From Aquila chrysaetos chrysaetos (lineage: Eukaryota > Chordata > Aves > Accipitriformes > Accipitridae), in NCBI RefSeq assembly GCF_900496995.4, contig NW_024470382.1:248001-312000 (forward strand): 64,000 nucleotides of DNA, in the 5' to 3' direction. The position numbers were made by a program, and so were the translations under genes. This document shows positions 24,601 to 32,222 of this stretch, one piece after another. The notes beneath the pieces were generated by a model. The model saw nothing but the letters and a program-made list of their open reading frames with translations, made no database searches and had not been told where the DNA came from. Position 1 is the stretch's first letter; the number at the start of each line of letters is the position of its first letter.

Positions 24601-26530
24601 ATCCATAGTACGTTTTCTTTCTGTGCGTTTATCTTGTTTGGAAAGAGTTGCAAAGTTGGTAAAGTCATTATTGTCTCTTCAGTCCCTTAAACCCAGTGAA
24701 AGGAAAAGTCTGAAGAGAGGACGGGATGGTTCTTCTTTTATGGGACAATGAATTTAGAGCTTGTAACTAGAACTCCTGGGGCTTCAAAGCCTTTCCTGCA
24801 CACAGTTCCAGGTGCACATCTCACACCTGTCTGTTCACATGCTCAGACCTTCATCTACAACTTGAAGTTTTTCACATACAGATGCCTACCTATGAGCTAA
24901 TCTCTTAAGTTCACATCTCAGGACTTCGTGATCCTACCCTGCTGGGTCGTCTTTTCCTCTCTCACACATAAAAGCACAGGCTCAGTGATTCTGCCCTGGT
25001 TAATATTTACTCGACTGGTTTGACTCCTCAGCAGCTTGGTTTGTACAGTAGATTCTCTGCCTGCCACATCTTCTCTGCTATCCTTCCCTGCCCAGCCACT
25101 ATGGCACAAAGCTGTCACAGTTGCATGGACCCAGAAACTCACCGGAAAGTGCACTCCCTCTTCCATTTGGAAGATTAGGGAAAATTCATGCTACCTGTTC
25201 CTTTGTATCCAGCCCCGCCTGAGAAATTCACAAAATGTGGCTGAAATTTATTTCCCTGAGTGTCACAAAGGTGCCTGTCTCTTTCTGTGTCCCTGGAAAT
25301 GCTGGGGTGATGACCAGGGATCTCACATGCTTTGAAACGTGGCATGTGGCTGGTGGGGCATCTGTGTAAAATGCTGGCAAGGCAACAAACTGGGACCTGA
25401 GACAGAAAGTACTTCCCAAAGAGGAAACTCATCCCAACTTCAGATCCTTCTTCAGACCTCTCAGACACGGCTTGAGAGAGCAAGAGGGAATTTGAGTATC
25501 AGTTGACCCACATAGCTTAACCTTAGACTCAGTCTGAGATTTCCCAACTTGGAGTTGGAAAACTTTTTCAGTCAATGTTTGGAGTTTGGTTTTTCTTACC
25601 TATCGTTTTTTCTTTCTTTTTCCCCCCCCTTACTTGCTCTCAGAATTCAGAATGGCTCGTGGCAATGCAGGTAAAATAATGTATTTACTTATGCGTATAC
25701 TCAATGGCTTGCAATCTGTGAATAATACAGAAGCAGTGCTGAGCATGGACTGGATTGTGAGTCTACAAATGCCTTTGATTCCAGGGATATGGAGATATTT
25801 CACTTGGCAGTGAAATATTTGAAAGTTAAAGTGTAATTTATACGTCTGAATGCAGTCTTTCTTCACTCCAGGCTTAGAGGTCTTTCTAGACTAGTTGTAG
25901 GGAGATTTTCAGAATGAAATGCAGTACACTACACTTTCCTTCTCTTTTTGCATATCTGTTTTAGAGGAGTGTTTGTAAAGCCCCAAATATCTGTTTGTTG
26001 TAGATGACATCAAGGTTGATGAGAACACAGCCCATCCAAACTTGTCTATTGCTGTGGACAAGAAGAGTTTTACGCATAAATCAGAGGCCCAGAAAGTGAC
26101 TCAAAATGAAGAGAGTTTTGATTCATTTGTCTGTGTGCTGGGCTTAGAAAGTTTCTCCTCTGGGAAGCATTACTGGGAGGTTGACGTTGAAAAAAGCAAT
26201 GACTGGGACCTGGGAGTAGCCAGAAAATCTGCTCCAAGGAAAGGAATAATGTCTCTGTCACCTGAAGAAGGATTCTGGGCTCTGGGCTTCAGTTTTAAAT
26301 GTTACTGGGCAAGAACGGAGCCATGGACACGGCTAGCGGTGCAGAGAAATCCCAGGAAAGTCGGAGTTTACCTTAATTGTGAAGAGAAAATTTTGACTTT
26401 TTTCAATGTTACTGACATGTCTGTGATGTTCACATTTAAAGACTGTGCATTCTCGGAAGAAGTTTATCCGTTCTTTAAAAACTCACACAAAGAATCAACC
26501 ATGAGAATTTGTTCAGTTAAAGAGGAATAA
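9561..26530 (+). CDS. Butyrophilin/BG-like gene with amplified coiled-coil exons and SPRY, no Ig exon seen
   Basis: Proposed exon chain, all phase 1: signal-like exon 9561-9663; transmembrane exon 12751-12804; repeated coiled-coil exons 12968-21550; exon 22585-22608; linker exon 25644-25670 (EFRMARGNA); SPRY exon 26004-26530. Joined codons are open everywhere except a TAG in one candidate exon of the fourth repeat unit. Family knowledge: BG and BTN genes have signal, IgV, TM, heptad exons and, in BTN, B30.2. Here no intact V exon lies between the first two exons, only a possible decayed Ig segment near 10.9 kb. The protein would then be a membrane-tethered, cytoplasmic coiled-coil-SPRY molecule. 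Whether every array exon is used cannot be read from genomic DNA. An LTR-B with a nested LTR-A occupies the intron before the linker exon. Confidence 0.65.
10860..11110 (+). pseudogene. Possible decayed Ig C-like exon
   Basis: One frame contains KPKVMWVNPQGEDLSSLAQ and then FYIESSIEI. This resembles the W-x-x-x-x-G-x-x-L and VESS strands of butyrophilin Ig C domains. The first cysteine strand is displaced into another frame, and the second half is unrecognisable. It lies between the signal-like and TM exons, where an Ig exon belongs in this family. I infer a lost ectodomain exon. Confidence 0.4.
11350..11890 (-). mobile_element. Possible LTR fragment
   Basis: On the minus strand an AATAAA near 11434 lies in CACGTGAATAAAAGAATTAC, about 85 bp before a GTGACA end at 11350. 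This resembles an LTR R-U5. The other edge and a target duplication could not be found, so this is tentative. Confidence 0.25.
12751..12804 (+). CDS. Transmembrane exon (54 nt)
   Basis: A polypyrimidine tract and TTTTTCAG precede 54 nt in phase 1-1, closed by GTAAGA. The product is E-NSNLFWIICCLVLITLR, a hydrophobic segment ending in arginine, as expected for a membrane stop-transfer. It lies about 160 bp before the first coiled-coil repeat exon. Confidence 0.65.
12968..14484 (+). CDS. Array unit 1 (short type, 1517 bp) with micro-exons
   Basis: Candidate exons, all phase 1-1: 12968-12988 (VQLQRQN), 13302-13319 (EELKPQ, weak GTGGGA donor), 13524-13544 (EKQKQEI), 13648-13668 (DSQESLQ, acceptor only moderately pyrimidine-rich) and 14183-14203 (EELRARN, first residue Q after the preceding exon). 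The leading residue of each depends on the base contributed by the exon before. The pattern of L/I and Q/E/K fits a coiled coil. Confidence 0.65.
14485..16610 (+). CDS. Array unit 2 (long type, 2126 bp) with micro-exons
   Basis: Candidate exons: 14485-14505 (VQLQRQN), 15168-15212 (45 nt, EELQSQNKAARDAEK), 15645-15662 (18 nt, ENQREI), 15766-15786 (DSQESLQ) and 16301-16321 (EELRARN type). The donors are GTAAGT or GTGAGT and all phases are 1-1. The long type has an extra ~600 bp between the first and second exons compared with unit 1, and a distinct intron before the 18-nt exon (ttcttttcttacag). Confidence 0.7.
16611..18736 (+). CDS. Array unit 3 (long type, 2126 bp) with micro-exons
   Basis: Each exon lies exactly 2126 bp after its counterpart in unit 2: 16611-16631, 17294-17338, 17771-17788, 17892-17912 and 18427-18447. 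Exon sequences are unchanged, and the scattered differences fall in introns. This is the pattern expected from unequal crossing-over between registers. Confidence 0.7.
18737..20849 (+). CDS. Array unit 4 (chimaeric, 2113 bp) with micro-exons
   Basis: Exons: 18737-18757, 19420-19464 (45 nt, with one R-to-G change, AAGDAEK), 19897-19917 (21 nt EKQKQEI, short-unit type), 20021-20041 and 20556-20576. The left half matches the long units and the third exon matches units 1 and 5. The exon at 20021 carries AGCTAGGAG where the others have AGCCAGGAG, giving an in-frame TAG if it is spliced in phase 1. Confidence 0.65.
20850..21955 (+). CDS. Array unit 5 (short type, truncated) with micro-exons
   Basis: Exons: 20850-20870 (VHLQRQN, one Q-to-H change), 21184-21201 (EELKPQ, weak donor), 21406-21426 (EKQKQEI) and 21530-21550 (changed to begin GTAGCCAGG). 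The fifth exon is missing because homology stops near 21955, inside the following intron. The sequence from there to 22620 is a far more diverged echo of the same unit. Confidence 0.65.
21956..22608 (+). pseudogene. Diverged older repeat unit with one usable micro-exon
   Basis: Echoes of the unit can be followed: GCAGGCAGATCAGTAAGTG near 21983 (first exon reduced), AGACCCAGAAGAAGACTG near 22209, whose donor is ATGAGT instead of GTGAGT, and 22585-22608 before GTGAGT, giving LEKLRAKD in phase 1. The last is probably still used; the others look dead. This may be the ancestral unit from which the array grew. Confidence 0.5.
22942..24425 (+). mobile_element. Solo LTR-B interrupted by a nested LTR-A
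   Basis: It starts TGTTTTGGGGTTGTGTGG and ends TTAAACCACCACA. The flanks AGAGG (22937-22941) and AGAGC (24426-24430) are a near-perfect 5-bp target duplication. The body carries the same repeated ctgcagcc...ggagcag motifs as 29150-30301. The insertion at 23169-23744 accounts for the extra length. It lies in an intron of the second SPRY gene, in the same orientation as that gene. Confidence 0.8.
23169..23744 (-). mobile_element. Solo LTR-A of the ERVL family, nested
   Basis: The 576 bp read on the minus strand begin TGTCTTGGTTTCAGCTGGGA and end AACCAGGACA, like the LTRs at 52526 and 59097. A perfect 5-bp duplication, CAAGG, flanks it (23164-23168 and 23745-23749), showing insertion into LTR-B followed by LTR-LTR recombination. 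Confidence 0.9.
24426..25643. other. Intron sequence, no feature recognised
   Basis: This lies between the nested LTR and the linker exon of the second SPRY gene. The small open frames here lack splice sites in family phase or recognisable motifs. No repeat was recognised. Confidence 0.4.
25644..25670 (+). CDS. Linker micro-exon before the SPRY
   Basis: TTGCTCTCAG precedes 27 nt that read EFRMARGNA in phase 1, closed by GTAAAA. It is the counterpart of DFWEARSCA at 3319 and EFSRAHRNA at 50925, the conserved F-x-x-A-R-x-x-A piece directly upstream of butyrophilin B30.2 exons. Confidence 0.75.
26004..26530 (+). CDS. PRY-SPRY (B30.2) terminal exon of the second gene
   Basis: After TTTGTTGTAG, 527 nt run open in phase 1 to TAA, about 174 residues. 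PRY reads DDIKVDENTAHPNLSIAVDK. SPRY motifs: GKHYWEVDVEKSNDWDLGVA, EEGFWALGF, VGVYLNCEEKILTFFNV and VYPFFKN. The fold appears complete. Compared with the exon at 3834 it is AT-richer and distant in sequence, so the two genes are old paralogues even though the coiled-coil array between them is young. No canonical AATAAA was noticed close downstream. Confidence 0.9.
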
Positions 26531-26859
26531 TTTCTTTTTTTAATGTGGTAATTTTGTTGTGACATGAAAGATCATATTATTTTCTTAGACAAATTTAGTG
26601 CTTAATTGCTATTTATATATGACACATTCCTGATCACATTCTGTATTACATGTAGTTTAATACCTTAGCTTAAAATATTTTCCTTTATGTACACATTTTG
26701 TCCAATACTTGCAGCATGCATGCAGAAGTGAGCCATCCCATGCCACGATTTGATAAGTGATATCTTCATCTCAAGAACAGTTTCTGTAGAGTCTTTTTTC
26801 TGAAAAATAATTTCAGTCTTCATAATTCTCTAAGATTTTGTTCTGGACTGCTGCACTGT

Positions 26860-27433
26860 TGTGGTAGGTTGACCCTGGCTGAGTACCAGGTGCCCACCAA
26901 AGCCACTCTATCACTCCCCCCCCTCAGCTGGACAGCGGGGAGAAAATATAACAAAAGGCTCATGGGTCAAGATAAGGACAGTTTAGTAAAGTGAAAGCAA
27001 AGGTCACACGCGAAAGCAAAGAAAAACAAATGATGTTATTCTCTACTTCCCATCAGCAGGTGATGCCTGGCCACTCCCTGGGAAGCAGGGCTTCAGTACA
27101 CATAGTGGTTGCTTCAGAAGACAAAAATGCCCCCACTTCCATCTCCCTTTACTTAGCTTTTATAGCTGAGCTGACGTCATATGGTATGGAATAGCTGTTT
27201 GGTTAGTTTAGGTCAGCTGTCCTGGTTATGTCCCCTCCCAAGATCTGGCCCAGCCCCAGCCTGCCATTGAGGGGGGGCAAAAATGTTGCGGAGGCAGCCT
27301 TGATGCTGTGCCAGCACTGCTCAGCAGTAGCCAAAACACTGGTGTGTTATCAACACCTTTCTAGCTACTGATGCAGAGCACAGCACTACGAGGGCTGCTA
27401 TGGGGAGAATTAACTCCACCTCAGGCAGACCCA
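26860..27433 (-). mobile_element. 3' LTR of the decayed minus-strand ERVL provirus
   Basis: On the minus strand it begins TGGGTCTGCCTGAGGTGG at 27433 and ends CTACCACA at 26860 (574 bp). It directly follows ERVL internal sequence whose last bases, GGAATAAGGGGTGGA, match those before the 3' LTR at 59097. Its R-U5 half resembles LTR-B more than LTR-A. No matching target duplication is available because the 5' end of the element is missing. Confidence 0.75.
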
Positions 27434-27892
27434 ATACGATCTCCACCCCTTATTCCATACCATTTGCGTCATGCTCAGGTCCCACATAATTTAATACACA
27501 TATCTTCTAACCACGCCATTGTATTTAATTCTCATTACTGAAATCCCTTCTTACCAACACTTACAACTGAAACTACATACTTAAACCACTTTTATGCCCA
27601 ACATACAGATATATACATTCTTATTAACTACTATTCCCTGTCCTTTAACAGATAGATATTCCATGGGCTCCTTCCACTCCTCCAGATGTTCACTCACAGG
27701 TTATGACTTGGGCCCCATCCGTCAAGATGAGTGGTCAGGACAGGAGAAGCAGTATGTTCGATTATTGGGCACCAACACCGGCTTGGTTTGGGTCACCATT
27801 GCACTTGTCTGGTTCCTTGCGAAGTTCACTCCTTTGCAGTTCAGGTCATTCCTGCTACAGTACTTCCTACAACATACAACTCACATCACAGA

Positions 27893-28681
27893 TTATTTTT
27901 CCCCCAGGGTTAAATGTCCTTGAAGCACACACTGGGTCTCCCCATCCTTCCGCATTACCCACCAAGTACACCCAGGTCCTTGAGCAAAGACAATCCCACG
28001 AATGGGTTTGCCTTTTCCCATGGGAGGAGAAATCCACACTGCCTTCCCCAGCGACTTCCCCATGTGCACTACGGAGACCTTATCTCCTCCCACAGTATGT
28101 AGGGGTTTTGTCTGGGCAGGACCAGGATGGTTAGCAGATCCTCTGGTGTTAACTAGCCAAGTGGCTTCTGCTCAATTTGTATCCCAATGCTTCCATGTCC
28201 CATTGCCTAGCGCTCTCAACATAGTCTTTAACAGTCCATGATATCTCTCAATTTTTCCAGATGCTTGCGGGTGATAGGGGATGTGGTACACCCACTCAAT
28301 GCCATGTTTCTTTGCCCAGGACCTTATGAGGTTATTTTGGAAATGAGTCCCATTGTCTGATTCAATTCTTTCTGGGGTACCGTGTGGCCACAAAATTTGC
28401 CTTTCGCGGCCTAACATGGTGTTTCGGGTGGTGGCATGGTTTACAGGATATGTTTCTAGCCAACCGGTAGTTGCTTCCACCATGGTGAGTATGTAGCACT
28501 TGCCTTGGCGTGTTCGTGGCAGTGGTCTAATGTAGTCAATTTGCCAGGCCTTGGGATATCGAAAATCCAGCCACCACCCTCTGTTCCAGGGAGACTTTAC
28601 TCTGGTGGCTTGCTTGATTGCAGCACATGTTTCACATTCGTGAGTGACCTGTGTGATGGCCTCCGTGGTCAGGTCCACCCC
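27893..28681 (-). pseudogene. ERVL integrase remnant
   Basis: The integrase core is recognisable: WQIDYI, then IESDNGTHF and SGKIERYHG supply the D, D and E of the catalytic triad. A zinc-binding HECETC precedes them. The C-terminal region, GCTWWVMRKDGE, lies in another frame at 27900-28000. A TGA near 28683 separates this part from the upstream H-x-x-x-H half of the zinc finger, where the plus-strand provirus has an arginine codon. Confidence 0.8.
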
Positions 28682-29144
28682 TCAATCACGAGCCCATCTA
28701 TATTTTGCATCTCTCCCTAGATGTCCCAATGTTTCATGGGCCCATCGAGCTACAAATAGCTCACCCTTATGCTCCCAGTCCAGGTCCACCTGAGCTACTT
28801 CTATTTTGGCAGCTTTGTCTACCTGTTCATTATTTCTATGTTCTTCAGTGGCACAGCTTTTGGGCATGTGAGCATCTATGTGGCATACCTTTGGAGCCAT
28901 GTGTTCTACACAGGCAGCGATGTCCTGCCACAATGTAGATGCCCAGATGGGTTTACCCCTGTGCTGCCAATTGGTCTTCTTCCACTGCTGTAGCCACCCC
29001 CATAGCGCACTAGCCACCGTCCAGGAGTCGGTATAGAGATAGAGTACCGGCCACTTTTCTCGTTCAGCAATGTCTAGGGCTAGTTGGATGGCTTTCACTT
29101 CTGCAAACTGACTTGACTCACCTTCTCCTTCAGTGGCCTCAATG
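28682..29144 (-). pseudogene. ERVL RNase H C-terminal part and integrase N-terminus, remnant
   Basis: FAEVKAIQLALDIAE, YLYTDSW and the IDAH element match the RNase H of ERVL pol. GHLGRDAKYRWARD follows, the start of the integrase zinc domain. The frame is cut at 29144 by the inserted LTR-B; the missing N-terminal part resumes at 30307. Confidence 0.8.
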
Positions 29145-29149
29145 ACTTG

Positions 29150-30301
29150 TGTATTGGCTTTGTGTGGCAAGGTTTTGGTAGCGGGAGCAGGGGGGGGGTT
29201 ACAGGGGTGGCTTCTGTAAGAAGCTGCTGGAAGCTTCCCCTGTGTCCGACAGAGCCAATACCAGTCGGCTCTAAGACGGACCCGCCGCCGGCCAAGGCCA
29301 AGGCAATCAGTGATAGTGGTAACGCCTCTGTGATAACATTTTTAAGAATGAAAAAAAAGTTGGGACAGATGGAAATGGCAGCCAGAGAGAGGAGTGCAAA
29401 CATGTGAAAGAAACAACCCTGCAGACACCAAGGTCAGTGAAGAAGGATGGGGAGGAGGTGCTCCAGGCGCCGGAGCAGAGATTCCCCTGCAGCCTGTGGG
29501 GAAGACCATGGTGAGGCAGGCTGTCCCCCTGCAGCCCATGGAGGTCCACGGTGGAGCAGATCTCCACCTGCAGCCCGGGGAGGACCCCACGCCGGAGCAG
29601 GTGGGTTCCCGAAGGAGGCTGTGACCCCGTGGGAACCCCGCGCTGGAGCAGGCTCCTGGCAGGACCTGCGGATCTGTGGAGAGAGGAGCCCACGGAGCAG
29701 GTTTTCTGGCAGGACTTGTGACCTCGTGGGGGACCCATGCTGGAGCAGTGTGCTCCTGAAGGACTGCACGCCGTGGAAAGGACCCATGCTGGAGCAGCTC
29801 GTGAAGAACTGCAGCCTGTGGGAAGGACCCACGTTGGAGAAGTTCATGGAGGACTGTCTCCCGTGGGAGGGACCCCATGCTGGAACAGGGGAAGAGTGTG
29901 ATGAGTCCTCCCCCTGAGGAGGATGAAGCAGCAGAAAATAACGTGTGATGAACTGACCGTAAACCCCATTCCCCATCCCCCTGCGCCGCTGGGGGGGGGG
30001 TTGGTAGAGAATCCGGCAGTGAAGTTGTGCCCAGGAAGAAGGGAGGGGTGGAGGGAAGGTGTTCCCAGATTTGGTTTTATTTCTCATTACCCTACTCTGG
30101 TTGATTTGTAATAAACTGAGTTAATTTTCCCCAAGCTGAGTCTCTGTTGCCCGTGACGGTAATTGGTGAGTGATCTCTCCTGTCCTTATCTCGACCCACA
30201 AGCCTTTTGTTATATTTTCTCTCCCCTGTCCAGCTGAGGAGGGGGAGTGATAGAATGGCTTTGGTGGGCACCTGGCATCCAGCCAGGGTCAACCCACCAC
30301 A
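29150..30301 (+). mobile_element. Solo LTR-B inserted in the RNase H region of the ERVL relic
   Basis: 1152 bp from TGTATTGGCTTTGTGTGG to GTCAACCCACCACA. A perfect 5-bp target duplication ACTTG flanks it (29145-29149 and 30302-30306). It contains an AATAAA near 30111 on the plus strand, a GC-rich run of ctgcagcc...ggagcag repeats (29480-29900) and a U5 like that of the LTR at 26860. This is the best-preserved LTR-B and defines the family in this window. Confidence 0.9.
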
Positions 30302-30306
30302 ACTTG

Positions 30307-30528
30307 TTGTGTGGGACTCCACACAGCAGCTTTCCACTTCCGATGGTTCCGTACCACACGATAGGATCCATCAGTAAACAAAGCATAACACCTTTCGTCT
30401 TCTGATAACTCATTATATGGTGGTGCCTCTTGGGAACGAACCACCTCCTCAGGCAATGCTCCCAAATCTCTGCCTTCTGGCCTGTCCATGATGTCTTCCA
30501 GAATTCCTGGGCGGTTGTATTTCCCCAC
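30307..30528 (-). pseudogene. ERVL RNase H N-terminal remnant
   Basis: CYALFTDGSYR supplies the first catalytic aspartate strand of RNase H, followed by KWKAAVWSPTQQV. The reading breaks where LTR-B begins. The matching region in the plus-strand provirus is 57190-57310. Confidence 0.8.
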
Positions 30529-31372
30529 TCAAGCTCGTTGCGTGATCAATGCAGAGGCTCCAAGTGAGACCATGCTCGGCAGCTGCAGTGTAGAGTACAT
30601 TTGGTATGTCTGGTCCTGTCCGGACAGGACCAAGAGCTACTGCATGAGCTATTTCCCGTCTAATGCGCTCAAAGGCTTGCTGTTGCTCAGGGCCCCATTC
30701 AAAATAGTTCTTTTTTTGGGTTACTCGATAGAGAGGGCTCACAAGCTGACTATAACCTGGAATATGCATTCTCCAGAACCCCCCAAGGCCTAGGAAAGCT
30801 TGTGTTTCTTTCTTGTTAGCTGGTGGAGACATACTTGCTATCTTGTTAACCACATCCATAGGCACATGATGGTGTCCATCCTGACATTTTGTTCCCAAGA
30901 ACTGAATTTCCTGTGCAGGTCCCTTGACCTTGCTTTTCTTTATGGCGAAACCAGCTTTCAGAAGAATCTGAATTGCTCTTTTTCCCTTCTCAAACACTTC
31001 TTCTGCCTTGTTGCCCCACATGATGATGTCATCTATGTATTGTAAATGTTCAGGGGCATCGCCTTGTTCCAGTGCAGTTTGGATTAGTCCGTGACAAATG
31101 GTAGGGCTGTGCTTCCAGCCCTGGGGCAGTTGATTCCAGGTGTATTGGACACCTCTCCAAGTGAAAGCAAACTGTGGCCTGCGCTCTGCTGCCAAAGGAA
31201 TGGAGAAAAACACATTGTCAATATCAATTGTAGCATACCTCGTGGCTGCCTTTGATGCCGGTTCATATTGGAGCTCTAACATATCTGGTCCCGCAGCACT
31301 CAGTGGTGGTGTCACTTCGTTCAGGCCACGATAATCTACTGTTAACCTCCACCCTCCACCAGACTTTTGCAC
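30449..31372 (-). pseudogene. ERVL reverse transcriptase remnant
   Basis: This is the longest open stretch of the relic (307 codons). It shows VDYRGLNEVTPPLSAAGPDM, FAFTWRGVQYTWNQLPQGWK and the YIDD box, all typical of class III (ERVL) pol. A TGA near 31377 separates it from protease. The frame survives across the YIDD region, unlike the copy at 56290 in the younger provirus. Confidence 0.85.
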
Positions 31373-31480
31373 TGGTCATATAGGACTATTAAAAGGTGAG
31401 TGAGTCTTGCTGATGACTCCTTGGCTCTCCAGTTGATGAATCAGCTCATGGATGGGAGCCAGGGAGTCTCGGTTTGTGCG

Positions 31481-32214
31481 CTATTGCCGCTGGTGCACTG
31501 TCCTGGTAGCAGCTGGCACCTGCTGTTCTTCAACTCGCAGCAATCCCACAAGGAAGGGATCTTCCAAGAGGCCAGGCAGGGTAGATAGCTGTTTGATCTC
31601 TTCTGTGTTTACAGTGGCTACACCAAAAGTCCATCGGTACCCCTCTGGGTCCTTGAAGTACCCTCTCTTGAGGTAGTCTATGCCAAGGATACAAGGGGCC
31701 TCTGGGCCGGTCACAGTGGGGTGCTTTTCCCACTTGTCCATTGTTAAGCTCACCTCAGCCTCCAATAGAGTGAATTCTTGGCATCCTCCTGTCACTCCAG
31801 AGATCCAGATGGGTTCTGTGCCCCTGTAGTGTGCAGCGTACACTGTGCACCAGTGTCTACCAAAGCCTTATACTTCTGTGGGTCTGATGTGCCAGGCCAT
31901 CGAGTCCACACAGTCCAGCATATCTGGTCATCCCTTTCCTTCTCCTGGCTGAAGGCAGGGACCCTCTATTGCTGTTCCTCATCAGAGTATTCACTGTCTG
32001 ACCCTTGCGGTGCCACACCAGAAGTCCCCTCACCGGAATCAAGGGAGGTGGTTTCAGTTCTTCTATGCCTGGAGGATCGCTCATTATTTTCTTGGGCCTC
32101 TACAGCAACTACGCTGACAGCCTTCTTCTTGGGTGTCCCCTTCTTAACAGCTGTCTTCCCTCTCAGTTCACGTACACGGGCTTCCAGCTTAAACTGTGTA
32201 CTTTGTACTTGCAT
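31481..32214 (-). pseudogene. ERVL protease and gag-tail remnant
   Basis: ARVRELRGKTA, in the piece at 31966-32214, matches the corresponding part at about 55210 of the plus-strand provirus. LVDTGA at about 31857-31849 is the aspartic protease active site. CILGIDYLKRGYFKDPEGYR follows. The active-site stretch and the downstream part are in different frames, so the unit is broken. Confidence 0.75.
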
Positions 32215-32222
32215 ACAAAGCC

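Larger units (their letters stand above)
27434..32222 (-). mobile_element. Decayed ERVL provirus, internal region, 5' truncated
   Basis: Minus-strand order from right to left: end of gag or protease (32214-31966), protease with an LVDTGA motif near 31857, reverse transcriptase (31372-30449), RNase H (30528-30307, then 29144-28682 across an inserted LTR-B), integrase (28681-27893) and a 3' untranslated stretch. Gag and the 5' LTR are missing; homology ends near 32222. Frameshifts in protease and nonsense codons at about 31377 and 28683 show it is an old, non-coding relic. No env was seen. Confidence 0.85.
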
